Below are positions 17,201-24,437 of a stretch of 42,792 bases of DNA, piece by piece. Both the position numbers and the translations under genes were made by a program. The notes under the pieces are model-generated. The model did no database searches and was not told the origin of the DNA. It worked only from the letters and a program-made list of their open reading frames with translations. Source of the DNA: Thermoplasmatales archaeon (lineage in GTDB: Archaea > Thermoplasmatota > E2 > DHVEG-1); NCBI GenBank assembly GCA_030672305.1, contig DAOVGR010000035.1, positions 1 through 42,792 of the forward strand, written 5' to 3'. Each line of letters starts with the position of its first letter. Positions within the stretch are counted from its first letter, which is position 1.

Positions 17201-17640
17201 TCTACATAATCAGTTCCATCTTTATTTTTGCCTAATCTGATTTCAGCTATTCCTTCAAGAGGAGCAACAAGAACGCCTTCTGTTAGTATCGCAAGACCCG
17301 TTCTAATTGCCTGGTCAATAGCATCTTCAGTTTTACTGAATTTGTATTTTTTTCCCTTTACTATTTCTTTAGCAATTTCTAAAGATACAAGCTCCCTGTC
17401 TCCAATTTTTTCTGTAACTTCTCGAATTTTTGGGGCAATTCCTTTTGGTCCAACAAGTTGTTCTACCCGTGCAGCAAGGTCTAATGCCTGCGGTATTTCT
17501 ACTTCAAATTCAGGATCCAAACCTTTCTTTCTAGCTTCATTTGCAATAGAGTAACACAAGTCCATATCTTCTTGCAAACTGCTAAAATACTCACGCATAT
17601 CTGAGCTAACTGCTATATTTTTGGATAGATCCCCACCCAT
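14215..17640 (-). CDS. polC: DNA polymerase D large subunit DP2
   Basis: The 1141-residue catalytic subunit of the euryarchaeal replicative polymerase PolD. The active-site loop is NADGDEDG (891-898), in which Asp893 and Asp895 correspond to the metal-binding pair of the two-barrel polymerase core. Zinc-binding motifs are visible: CPVC near residue 220, CQKC...CTCG near 665 and CPSC...CSKC near 1070. The N-terminal KH-like/DP1-contact region and the long helical insert are present, and no intein interrupts the catalytic block. The last residues (TTKLTDFL) resemble a degenerate PCNA-binding box. It lies 48 bases after the DP1 gene on the same strand, so the two subunits are probably made from one transcript. 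Confidence 0.98.
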   Translation of the reverse strand: MGGDLSKNIAVSSDMREYFSSLQEDMDLCYSIANEARKKGLDPEFEVEIPQALDLAARVEQLVGPKGIAPKIREVTEKIGDRELVSLEIAKEIVKGKKYKFSKTEDAIDQAIRTGLAILTEGVLVAPLEGIAEIRLGKNKDGTDYVDLYFSGPIRSAGGTGQALSVLIADVIRRERGIGQYKPTDGEIERYKEEIPLYKRVQHLQYTPSVDEIDKIVRGCPVCINGEGTEDEEVTGYRDLPRISTNRLRGGACLVIAEGLCLKAPKIIKHVKKLKLKGWDFLDIFVNKGKVSEEKIENKIPEIIPSAKYIGEVIAGRPVFSHPSRKGGFRLRYGRARTGGLASTAINPASMHLLDGFIAVGTQLKTERPGKGTIGTPCSYVEGPIVLFRNGDLIQINEFKNIKVREIKKIIDLGEILIPFGEFIENNSLLPDSSYVYEWWLQDLQHKIECLPKNYSFSGTKDAEVNTYKRINEDFGREINLTQPSWDDALEISNKYKVPLHPYYNLFWHDITVEDLVLLANYILEHGKVDRDLSLVLPRDDNIKRILIELGALHKYIEGNYVFDRYSYPIVRCCGLEVKENNIITTDRYNYLKSKDDSISIVSKLAGITVRPRAPIRIGTRMGRPEKAAARKMRPPPHVLFPIGNYGGNQRLIRNAADLASIEIEAGVRLCQKCKRKTHRIFCTCGAHTDISNGRIEVFEISVAEELKLAQKSIKERTLPDTIKGVIGTISKHKTPEPLEKGILRAKHHVHVFKDGTTRFDMTDAPLTHFRPKEIGVSVNRLKELGYKKDYLGNNLENEKQLCELKVQDVIISKACAEYFTQVAKFIDDLLVKFYGLERFYKIKKLVDLTGHLTVGLAPHTSAGSLSRIIGFTDAQVCYAHPFYHASKRRNADGDEDGLMLLMDALLNFSHSYIPEKRGGKMDLPLILTIRIDPTEVDKEAHNVDTLATYPLEFYEATLRHEHSKELESVMGLVASRLGSELQYEKFGFTHDTDNISDGPKQSSYKTLKTMMDKMNAQLNLAAKIRAVDEADVAYKVIERHFLPDMLGNMRAFSKQSVRCPSCNLTYRRPPLKGACSKCGGKLTLTVHEKSVKKYLEISKEIALRYNISPYAQQRIKLVEKSIDSLFMSDKMKTTKLTDFL

Positions 17641-17688
17641 GATCGAACGCTCAAAAAAGCTAACAAACTTCTAATGCAAAATTGGGCT

Positions 17689-19356
17689 TTAAAACTTTTT
17701 ACTGAAATCCATCATCGTAACATTTCCAGATTTAAGATTGACTATTGGTAATTTTCCAGAGTCAGGAATAAAATTCAACATTTTTTGATATGATGTTTGA
17801 GTTTGCCAACTTGAAGCATTTATTAGCGTTACCCCTCGATAATCACTAATCTGAGCTAAATGAACATGTCCTGTGACAAAGATATCTGGTATTCTATTGA
17901 TAACCATATAATCAAAATGCTCAGGGGCAAGAGGAGTATATCCCCCATAGGTTGGAGCAAGATGATGCTTTTTAAGCATGACTTTCATAATCTCTACAGG
18001 TTCGTTATATTTTAAATGTTGAATGTTTGTAGCATAATCAAGAAGACTTTGACCGTGATAGGATAATACCTCAACACCATGAAGAGAAAAATAACAGGGA
18101 TTTCCTACAAATTTTATACTCATCCCAGAAAATAAATCTTGGATTTCTTTTTCAAATGTGGGTTGAGGTTCAGCAGGACGAACTGCATCATGATTACCAG
18201 GTTGCATAATCATCGAAATATGATCAGGAATAAGTCTTAGTTGTTCAGCCAATGCCTCATACTGTCGATAAACATCTACAATTGATAGTTCTTTGTCTTG
18301 TTGAGGATAAATTCCAATTCCATCTACAACATCACCAGGAATAACAATGTATTTTATTTTTCCAGCTACATCCTTTTGTCTTGAATTACCCATTTCACCA
18401 TTTATCCATCTTAAAAAGGCCTGCCATTCATCTTCCATGAACTGTTTACTACCTATGTGTACATCAGATAAAAAAGCAGCATACAATGGAACATCTGCTT
18501 TATGTCTCTCATTTTGAATGCTGATATCAGGAAAAACTACACTTCTAATTACAACCAAATCACCATTTTTACTAAGCTGCCCTCTAATCCCTATTACCTC
18601 ATCAAGAACAACCTCATTTGCCATGTTTAATATCTCACGGTTATTTTTCAATGCAATACAAGTAGCTATATCAGATTCATCCTCTAACTCAATAAGTCTA
18701 TGACCATTTGAGGTAGTTCGAACATCTTTTACAATTCCTACAATTTGAACATCTTTTATCCCACTCTTATTCACCCTGTTAATCGGAATAGCATTTGCAA
18801 GTTCCCGTCTCTGACTCCTTAAAATTTTTCGTAAAGCACTATACCTATCAACGAATAGTTTAGTAAAATCACTAGTCGTTCCCTCACATATACTATTTCC
18901 TGTAACATCTTTTATTATACTTACCTCAGAATCATACTCTCTTGCTTGCGGTTTCCATCCTTTTACTCTCTTAATATCTATAACTTGTGGAATAGAATCC
19001 TCAATCTTTTCTTCTGGTAATTTTATTTGATCATCTTTATCAGGATCATCAAATTCAAAATCGTTTTCCTCTGAAATGATAGACTTTATTTCACCACTAA
19101 ATATCTCAGAGTACATCTTAGACTGAATTTCTTTTACTTCTTGTAATTTAATTGATACCGTTGGTAAACTTTCAACTTGTGATATGTTTTCTATTTGTTT
19201 TACTTGATTTAATGTCAAAACAAGAGGAAATTCTTGTAAATTCTTTGTAATAAGATTAGTAAATTCTTTAGGATTTTCTTTTGACAAAATATAATTTAAT
19301 GTATCTGGTTGAATAAAAGTACCATGCTCTGAGAATGATTTTATTATTGAGTTCAT
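17689..19356 (-). CDS. polB: DNA polymerase D small subunit DP1 (proofreading exonuclease)
   Basis: The 555-residue protein carries the 3'-5' exonuclease of PolD. A variable N-terminal region (about 1-165, acidic around 100-120) is followed by an OB fold (IVGIVKDVRTTSNGHRLIELED) and a calcineurin-like phosphoesterase domain. Its metal motifs are DVHIG (from Asp298), IPGDVVDG, PGNHD (His389-Asp390), SYHGQS and TGHVHLAQ. All are intact, so the nuclease should be active. A TATA-like gtatatag about 35 bases before the start suggests a short leader. It heads the minus-strand block polB - polC - small membrane protein - SRP RNA - mcm. Confidence 0.97.
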   Translation of the reverse strand: MNSIIKSFSEHGTFIQPDTLNYILSKENPKEFTNLITKNLQEFPLVLTLNQVKQIENISQVESLPTVSIKLQEVKEIQSKMYSEIFSGEIKSIISEENDFEFDDPDKDDQIKLPEEKIEDSIPQVIDIKRVKGWKPQAREYDSEVSIIKDVTGNSICEGTTSDFTKLFVDRYSALRKILRSQRRELANAIPINRVNKSGIKDVQIVGIVKDVRTTSNGHRLIELEDESDIATCIALKNNREILNMANEVVLDEVIGIRGQLSKNGDLVVIRSVVFPDISIQNERHKADVPLYAAFLSDVHIGSKQFMEDEWQAFLRWINGEMGNSRQKDVAGKIKYIVIPGDVVDGIGIYPQQDKELSIVDVYRQYEALAEQLRLIPDHISMIMQPGNHDAVRPAEPQPTFEKEIQDLFSGMSIKFVGNPCYFSLHGVEVLSYHGQSLLDYATNIQHLKYNEPVEIMKVMLKKHHLAPTYGGYTPLAPEHFDYMVINRIPDIFVTGHVHLAQISDYRGVTLINASSWQTQTSYQKMLNFIPDSGKLPIVNLKSGNVTMMDFSKKF

Positions 19357-19572
19357 GTATAATATCCCATCAAAAACAATTCCAATTATCTATATACAAA
19401 AACATGGTTTTTAGTATTGCGGTCAAAAAAAAAATATTTCCAATTATAAAAAAATATCAAATATATAAATTTTTCTATAAATTTAGTCGTTTTTCAACGT
19501 AAAATCAAGATTCTTACAAAGAGTAATTTTAGTAACAAAATTCATAAAAAAAATATCAATATTTTTGGAAAG

Positions 19573-19582
19573 AAATATAAAA
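19573..19582 (+). promoter_or_regulatory. Predicted TATA box of the DUF424 gene
   Basis: The sequence aaatataaaa lies 43-52 bases before the ATG at 19625, which would put the transcript start near 19602 and leave a short leader with a weak ribosome binding site (aagg at 19611). The rest of the 268-base gap to polB (19357-19624) is A/T-rich and shows nothing else I can name. Confidence 0.45.
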
Positions 19583-19624
19583 GATGACAAACATTAAAAT
19601 AGACAAGAAAAAGGAAAAAACTAC

Positions 19625-19924
19625 ATGATAAGCATAAGAATCTACCAAAAAGGAAATGACCTCCTATTGGGAGCATGCGATGAAAAACTATTAGGAAAAA
19701 AATTCGAAGATGGAAAATTCCAGATAGAGATAAAAAGAGAATTCTATGATGGTGAAAGAATAACTCCTGAAGTTCTAAAGAAACTATTAGGAGATGCAAC
19801 TATTGCAAATCTTGTAGGAAAAGATACAATTAAATGTGCAATAGAAGCAGGATATGTAGATCCAGATTGTATTATAAAAATTAAAGGTGTACCACACGCT
19901 CAAATGGTTAGGATGCGGCAATAG
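19625..19924 (+). CDS. DUF424 family protein
   Basis: The 99-residue protein matches the archaeal DUF424 family: LLLGACDEKLLGKKFEDGKF near the N-terminus, GDATIANLVGKDTIKCAIEAG in the middle and the highly typical GVPHAQMVRM end. The family is small, soluble and almost confined to archaea. It is often found close to translation or RNA-processing genes, which has led to suggestions of an RNA-related role, but no function is established. It has its own promoter and converges on the Mut7-C nuclease gene, the two overlapping by 17 bases at their 3' ends. Confidence 0.9.
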   Translation: MISIRIYQKGNDLLLGACDEKLLGKKFEDGKFQIEIKREFYDGERITPEVLKKLLGDATIANLVGKDTIKCAIEAGYVDPDCIIKIKGVPHAQMVRMRQ

Positions 19925-20381
19925 ATTTTTTAATTTCATTAATTTTATCGATCATATTTTCAAAATGACTGCCTTTCCAATATATCTTATTACACTTTTT
20001 ACAATACCAAAATTTCTCGTTGTTATCATAGACTTTTTTTGGTATTTTTCCTTCGACCTTATCTTTTTTAATTTCATCTACTGAAGTATTACATAAAATG
20101 CATCTAGATAGGACTTTTCTTGAATCAATTTCTCTATCAGATATTACTTTTCTAATTTGGTCATTGATGTCTGTTGTTTTTATCTCAATTGTTTCTACAT
20201 TTTCTCTTCTTGCCCTATGTATAAGTGTTTTATCTCTCGTAATTAGAATACGATTTTCTTTACTACAAATATCAATTAGTTCTTTATCATCCGTCTCCCT
20301 ATTTGCATAAAAAGTATCAAAACCATAAATACGCATCCACTTTGCAAGTGTACCAAGCATTTGATCGCATAAAAATTTCAT
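19908..20381 (-). CDS. Mut7-C type RNase (PIN-like) with zinc ribbon
   Basis: The 157-residue protein has the Mut7-C layout: an N-terminal PIN-like nuclease domain beginning FLCDQMLGTLAKWMRIYGFDT, with acidic residues in CDQM, TDDKELI and ITRDK that would bind metal, then a C-terminal zinc ribbon with CILC (about residues 94-97) and CKKC (about 126-129). Family members are predicted ribonucleases; the substrate is unknown. The start codon overlaps the stop of the upstream reductase by four bases, so it is translated from the thyX - reductase transcript. The 3' end overlaps DUF424 in antisense. Confidence 0.9.
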   Translation of the reverse strand: MKFLCDQMLGTLAKWMRIYGFDTFYANRETDDKELIDICSKENRILITRDKTLIHRARRENVETIEIKTTDINDQIRKVISDREIDSRKVLSRCILCNTSVDEIKKDKVEGKIPKKVYDNNEKFWYCKKCNKIYWKGSHFENMIDKINEIKKSIAAS

Positions 20382-21031
20382 TTTATCATTTTGAAATGAA
20401 AAAGAACACCTGGTCCTAATCTACTTACTTTGACAATCTCAAGAGAAATTAACTCATCAATACTTTTTATTCCTTTCCCATTTGCCATTGTAGGGGTTTT
20501 GATTCCACCAATTATTAATGGAGCCATATATACATAAAAATCGTCTACTAACCTTTTATTCAAAAAGGTCCAAATGATAGTGCTACCACCTTCAACCATT
20601 AAGGTTTTTATTTTAAGATTATAAAGTAATTCTAGTAAACTTCCTAAATCAATTTGACCCTCCTCATCAGTCTTACATTGAATTACTTTAACATTATCAT
20701 TGAATTTCTTACTGCATTTTTTTGAAGTAATAATTAATGTTTTTGCAAGATCATTTACTGCAAGAGCATCTACTGGGGTTCTACAGTTAGAATCTAAAAT
20801 AATTCTAATAGGTTGATTTGGATTATTCACATATTTTTCTTTAACAGTAAGTTTTGGATCATCAGATAAAATAGTTTCAATCCCAACAAGAACAGCATCA
20901 GATTCATTTCTTAATTTATACATTCTTTCAATATCATCATCGGAAGATATTCTTAACTGCTTTCTTGTTGGCAAAGCAACCTTTCCATCAGCAGACATCG
21001 CACAATTTACAATCACGTGTGGTCTGTTCAT
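20378..21031 (-). CDS. Diaminohydroxyphosphoribosylaminopyrimidine reductase (archaeal riboflavin pathway, RibD C-terminal type)
   Basis: This NADPH-dependent enzyme reduces the ribosyl side chain of the pyrimidine made from GTP, an early step to riboflavin and, where present, F420. The single-domain form (217 residues) without a deaminase domain is the archaeal type. Signatures are the N-terminal RPHVIVNCAMSADGKVA, the SDAVLVGIETILSDDPKLTV block, IILDSNCRTP, and VEGGSTIIWTFLNKRLVDD followed by APLIIGG. I start it at the ATG at 21031 (MNRPHV), five bases past the thyX stop. The longer frame would need a TTG inside thyX. It sits between thyX and the Mut7-C gene in one operon; ThyX needs FAD, to which this pathway leads. 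Confidence 0.9.
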   Translation of the reverse strand: MNRPHVIVNCAMSADGKVALPTRKQLRISSDDDIERMYKLRNESDAVLVGIETILSDDPKLTVKEKYVNNPNQPIRIILDSNCRTPVDALAVNDLAKTLIITSKKCSKKFNDNVKVIQCKTDEEGQIDLGSLLELLYNLKIKTLMVEGGSTIIWTFLNKRLVDDFYVYMAPLIIGGIKTPTMANGKGIKSIDELISLEIVKVSRLGPGVLFHFKMIK

Positions 21032-21036
21032 ATCTC

Positions 21037-21699
21037 TCACTTTGGATATAGAGGGCAATCTTTTTTGCTTTCAGGACAAATACCCTTACTTTTACATGTA
21101 GGTCCTGCATTTTTAAAAATTGTAGGAGCTACTAGTTTTACTTCTTTTAACATTTTATTTGCTAGTTGTCTAATCTCCCATTGTGCATGTTGACAACATC
21201 TCAGTTCAAAAAAATTGAGTAAAGATCGAGCATTCATAGTTACAATAATGTTTGTACATGTAGCATTTGGAAGAACATATCTAGAATCTTCCATTGGAAT
21301 ATCTAAATCAAGAAGTTTATTATATTCCTTCCAGATATTTTCCATTGTTGCATCGTATGCTTTTTTCATTTCCTTGTTTTTAGCAATTTTTGGTGGAGTA
21401 ACATAATTTGGCTCATTTAAATTCACATATCGCTGACTTTGCTGAGCATAACTTGCTATGCGATGTCTTACAAGTTGATGAGTAAGAGATCTGCTAACAT
21501 CACTTATCGCAAAACTAAAACTAGTATGTTCTATCACACTGGTATGTCCTAGACTCATAACATGTTCAAGTATTCCTTTTAATTCTTTATCTGAACTTTT
21601 ATTCAAATCTTCAGGTTTAGATTTACTATGTGTAAGTTTAGCCGCCATAGCAGGTAATTTTTCAGGTTTAGGAGTAAAACCTATTATTTTTACATTCAT
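21037..21699 (-). CDS. thyX: Flavin-dependent thymidylate synthase
   Basis: ThyX methylates dUMP to dTMP with methylene-tetrahydrofolate (or the archaeal analogue), FAD and NADPH. The family signature R-H-R-x7-S-Q-R-Y is present as RHRIASYAQQSQRY (78-91), together with the FAD-binding HTSVIEHTSFSF upstream and the substrate-binding RSLLNFFELRCCQHAQWEIR downstream. The C-terminus has several cysteines (GPTCKSKGICPESKKDC), as often seen in this family. A ribosome binding site (gggag) precedes the ATG. It is the first gene of a three-gene operon and is divergent from the Mbh/Mrp cluster. Confidence 0.97.
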   Translation of the reverse strand: MNVKIIGFTPKPEKLPAMAAKLTHSKSKPEDLNKSSDKELKGILEHVMSLGHTSVIEHTSFSFAISDVSRSLTHQLVRHRIASYAQQSQRYVNLNEPNYVTPPKIAKNKEMKKAYDATMENIWKEYNKLLDLDIPMEDSRYVLPNATCTNIIVTMNARSLLNFFELRCCQHAQWEIRQLANKMLKEVKLVAPTIFKNAGPTCKSKGICPESKKDCPLYPK

Positions 21700-21854
21700 T
21701 TAATGACTCCCATCATCCGATACAATATGTGTTTTTATTATTTTTGAGATAAGTAAACTAATAAAAACTATTTAATTTTTTAATTAAACCATAATCTTTT
21801 AAAAAGGATTAGAATTACAGTGAGACATATACGGGCATGTAAGGGAGGAAAAAT

Positions 21855-22397
21855 ATGCTAGCATTTGTTGTGACAACTATCCTCAGTTTTATAATATATC
21901 TTATATTAACAACAGGTAGTGGAACTGATATTGTAATATTGAATAAAGATTTTTTAAGCTGGAGCTTTGAAGAAATTATAATTGGAATTGTACTCTCTGT
22001 AATTGTTGGAATTATTGCAAAAAAATTATTTGTGAAAAAGAATTTCAGAATGGCAAATCCAATTAGATGGTTCAGGTTTATTGCTTTTATTATTGGTCCT
22101 TTTTTCGTTGGTATGGCAAAAGCAAATATTGATGTTGCATATCGAGTGATAACTGGAAAAATAAATCCGGGTATTGTAAAAATATCTCCTAATCTTAAAA
22201 CAGACCTTGGAATCACAATGCTCGCAAATTCTATAACGCTAACACCTGGAACTTTAAGTGTTGATATAGATGAGGATAAAAATGATCTTTATATCCATTG
22301 GATAAACGTTAAAAAGGAAGCGCTTAAGAAAAAACCTGTTGATTGTAAATATATTTGTGGGCAATTTCCCAGATGGATTAGGAGGATTGCAGAATGA
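21855..22397 (+). CDS. Mbh/Mrp-type antiporter subunit A (MrpE/MnhE-like)
   Basis: The 180-residue membrane protein starts with two or three hydrophobic helices (LAFVVTTILSFIIYLILTTG and EIIIGIVLSVIVGIIAKKLF), followed by the conserved cytoplasmic MnhE domain with ANSITLTPGTLSVDIDEDKNDLYIHWINV. MrpE-type subunits stabilise multi-subunit Na+/H+ antiporters. In membrane-bound hydrogenases of Thermococcales the same protein is MbhA. A strong ribosome binding site (gggagg) marks the start. It opens a ten-gene run in which nearly every gene overlaps or touches the next. Confidence 0.9.
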   Translation: MLAFVVTTILSFIIYLILTTGSGTDIVILNKDFLSWSFEEIIIGIVLSVIVGIIAKKLFVKKNFRMANPIRWFRFIAFIIGPFFVGMAKANIDVAYRVITGKINPGIVKISPNLKTDLGITMLANSITLTPGTLSVDIDEDKNDLYIHWINVKKEALKKKPVDCKYICGQFPRWIRRIAE

Positions 22398-22663
22398 TCG
22401 AGATCGAGCCTATCTATCTGACTGTTTTAGGATTACTTATACTTTCTATTACATTATGTATAATACGAGTTTTCAAAGGACCAACTGCTCCTGATAGAGT
22501 TGTTGGTTTAGATACAATCAATACACTTGTTATTGTTGGCATGCTTGTATTTGGAATTGCGACAAGATCAGTAATTTACATAGATGTTGCTATTGTATAT
22601 GCTTTATTATCTTATATCTCAACACTTTTTATTGCAAAATATTTAGAAGGAGGGGAGTTCTAG
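22394..22663 (+). CDS. Mbh/Mrp-type antiporter subunit B (MrpF/MnhF-like)
   Basis: An 89-residue protein of three hydrophobic helices with the MrpF signature RVFKGPTAPDRVVGLDTINTL, where the conserved Asp sits after the first helix. It corresponds to MbhB of hydrogenase-linked complexes. It overlaps the preceding stop by four bases and ends directly before the next start, as expected for subunits made in fixed ratio. Confidence 0.9.
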   Translation: MIEIEPIYLTVLGLLILSITLCIIRVFKGPTAPDRVVGLDTINTLVIVGMLVFGIATRSVIYIDVAIVYALLSYISTLFIAKYLEGGEF

Positions 22664-23062
22664 ATGCTATCTGAAATTGTTGACATTATTGTTTATATCC
22701 TACTTGCTATTGGAGTTTTTTTTAATCTTTTAGCAGGTTTAGGATTACTCCGTTTCCCTGATGTATATACTAGACTTCACGCTGGAACAAAATGTACTAC
22801 ATTTGGTGCGATTTTCATTTGTGGTTCAATAATTCTATTAGGTTTGAAAATGTGGTTTCAGGGAAGTTCAGATGGCTCTGTTTTAGCAATTCACACTGCA
22901 GGAGCATTGATTGCGATTCTAATTACTAATCCAACGGGTGCTCATGCAATAGCTCGAGCTGCCCATCGTAGTGGAGTAAAACCTGTCGGAGCTGTTGTAG
23001 ATGATCTAGAAGGAAAACCAGCTAGAAAAAGTGCACCTATGAAAAAGGGGGCGGATAAATAA
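22664..23062 (+). CDS. Mbh/Mrp-type antiporter subunit C (MrpG/MnhG-like)
   Basis: The 132-residue protein has three predicted helices and the MrpG landmark GLLRFPDVYTRLHAGTKCTTFGA near residue 27, then a helix ending in LITNPTGAHAIARAAHRSG. The lysine-rich tail (ARKSAPMKKGADK) should be cytoplasmic. It corresponds to MbhC. The neighbouring genes join with no gap. Confidence 0.9.
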   Translation: MLSEIVDIIVYILLAIGVFFNLLAGLGLLRFPDVYTRLHAGTKCTTFGAIFICGSIILLGLKMWFQGSSDGSVLAIHTAGALIAILITNPTGAHAIARAAHRSGVKPVGAVVDDLEGKPARKSAPMKKGADK

Positions 23063-23322
23063 TGGTAGTAGATACAATGATAAATATTATTCATATAGTT
23101 GTGCCAATTTTAATTGTTGTAGCTTCTTTCTATGCCATTTATCTGAAGGATCTTATTGCAGCTGCTATTGCCGTATCAGCTATGAGTCTGTTGTTATCAT
23201 TAGAATTTTACATTTTACAGGCACCTGACGTAGCAATAGCCGAGGCAGGGATTGGAGCCTGTCTTACTACTGCGATCCTAATTATTTCTATTAGAGCTAC
23301 TAACAGAGAGGAGGAAGTCTAA
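23062..23322 (+). CDS. MbhD-like subunit (DUF4040)
   Basis: An 86-residue, three-helix protein with the DUF4040 signature SLEFYILQAPDVAIAEAGIGACLTT. This corresponds to MbhD of membrane-bound hydrogenases and to a segment of the fused MrpA C-terminus. In the Mbh structure such helices form part of the ion path between the MrpD-like antiporter subunit and the hydrogenase module. The start shares a base with the previous stop and the end overlaps the next start (taatg). Confidence 0.88.
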   Translation: MVVDTMINIIHIVVPILIVVASFYAIYLKDLIAAAIAVSAMSLLLSLEFYILQAPDVAIAEAGIGACLTTAILIISIRATNREEEV

Positions 23323-23603
23323 TGTCAGGAAGAAATTTTGCAGCTATAATATTCTTTGCAATAGTTGCTGTATTTCTTGTATTTAGTGCTCTTATGATGC
23401 ATCCATTTGGGGAATTTGATGAAGAGCATTACCCTGAAATGGATCAATATATTATCGATAATACTCAAAATGAAACTGGAGCTGATAATGGAGTAACAGG
23501 TGTTGTGTTTGATTATCGAGGTTTTGATACACTTGGTGAAGCAACTGTATTATTTACTGCTGTTGCAGGTGTTATAATTCTGTTCAGGAGGTTGAAGAAA
23601 TGA
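23322..23603 (+). CDS. MbhE-like subunit
   Basis: A 93-residue protein: one N-terminal helix (FAAIIFFAIVAVFLVFSALMM), an acidic exterior loop (EFDEEHYPEMDQYIIDNTQNE) and a final helix after FDYRGFDTLGEATVLFTAVAGVIILFR. The DYRGFDTLGEATVLF motif is shared by MbhE and the matching segment of MrpA. It overlaps the next gene by four bases. The assignment follows from motif and gene order. Confidence 0.88.
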   Translation: MSGRNFAAIIFFAIVAVFLVFSALMMHPFGEFDEEHYPEMDQYIIDNTQNETGADNGVTGVVFDYRGFDTLGEATVLFTAVAGVIILFRRLKK

Positions 23604-24091
23604 GTGGGATGTCAAGGATTGTTAAAACAATTACAAATGTTGCATTCCCTTTTGTTATGATATATGGACTTTACGTTATTGCTCATGGGCATTTAACTCC
23701 AGGTGGTGGTTTTCAAGGTGGTGCTGTTGTTGCTTCTGGTTTAGCAATGATTCTTGTTGCATATGGATCAATATGGGTAGTAGGTAAAGTAAAAGAAAAA
23801 CATCTCTCGGTACTTGAAAGTCTTGGGGCAATTGGTTTTATTAGTCTTGCATTTTTTGGGATATTACTAGTTTATCTTTACTCAAGCTTTGAAGGTACTT
23901 TTTTCAGTAATTTTCTAATTGGTCAAGATACTATTCCAATTTTTAATGAGATTGGAAAAGGTCTTGCAAACATAAACACAGCAGGTATTATTCCTCTTAT
24001 GAATTTTGCAGTAGGTCTGAAAGTAATTGCAGGATTGTTTGTAATTGTACTAGTTATGGCATATTCAACTAGAATAAAGGAGGGCAAATGA
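23600..24091 (+). CDS. Mbh/Mrp-type antiporter subunit F (MrpB/MnhB-like)
   Basis: The 163-residue, four-helix protein carries the MnhB landmark PFVMIYGLYVIAHGHLTPGGGFQGG near the N-terminus (glycine-rich loop after HGHLTPG). It corresponds to MbhF. A longer loop between helices 3 and 4 (EGTFFSNFLIGQDTIPIFNEIGKG) precedes NTAGIIPLMNFAVGLKVIAG, typical for the archaeal form. It is packed between MbhE and MbhG homologues. Confidence 0.9.
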   Translation: MSGMSRIVKTITNVAFPFVMIYGLYVIAHGHLTPGGGFQGGAVVASGLAMILVAYGSIWVVGKVKEKHLSVLESLGAIGFISLAFFGILLVYLYSSFEGTFFSNFLIGQDTIPIFNEIGKGLANINTAGIIPLMNFAVGLKVIAGLFVIVLVMAYSTRIKEGK

Positions 24092-24092
24092 A

Positions 24093-24437
24093 ATGATATA
24101 CAACATTCCTTATATTGCAGTAGTTGCATTGATAATGATAGGACTCTATGCTGTGGTATTCAAGAGAAATCTTATCAAAATAGTCATTGGGATTCTACTT
24201 ATTGAAAACGGTGTTAACCTTTTTTTAATCACCCTTGCTTTTAGACAGGATAGCATAGCTCCTATTTATCGTGGAACAGGTAGTAGATTGATGTCTCTAC
24301 CAGTTCCTCATGCATTGACACTAACAAGTATTGTAATTGGAGTTGCTGTCCTTGCTTTAATGTTATCCCTTATTATTCACATATATAGACATTATGGGAC
24401 ATTGGATGCTAGAAAAATAGGGAGGGAAGAAGAATGA
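24093..24437 (+). CDS. Mbh/Mrp-type antiporter subunit G (MrpC/NuoK-like)
   Basis: A 114-residue protein with three helices, homologous to NuoK of complex I. The motif RNLIKIVIGILLIENGVNLFLI holds the conserved membrane Glu (in IENG), and VPHALTLTSIVIGVAVLALMLSL holds the typical P-H-A-L-T-L-T-x-I-V-I. It corresponds to MbhG/MrpC and should contact the large antiporter subunit encoded next. The end overlaps the next start by four bases. Confidence 0.92.
   Translation: MIYNIPYIAVVALIMIGLYAVVFKRNLIKIVIGILLIENGVNLFLITLAFRQDSIAPIYRGTGSRLMSLPVPHALTLTSIVIGVAVLALMLSLIIHIYRHYGTLDARKIGREEE

Noticed and set aside
14215-17640. Inteins in polC or mcm
   Set aside because: Catalytic and P-loop blocks are continuous and protein lengths are normal for intein-free forms.
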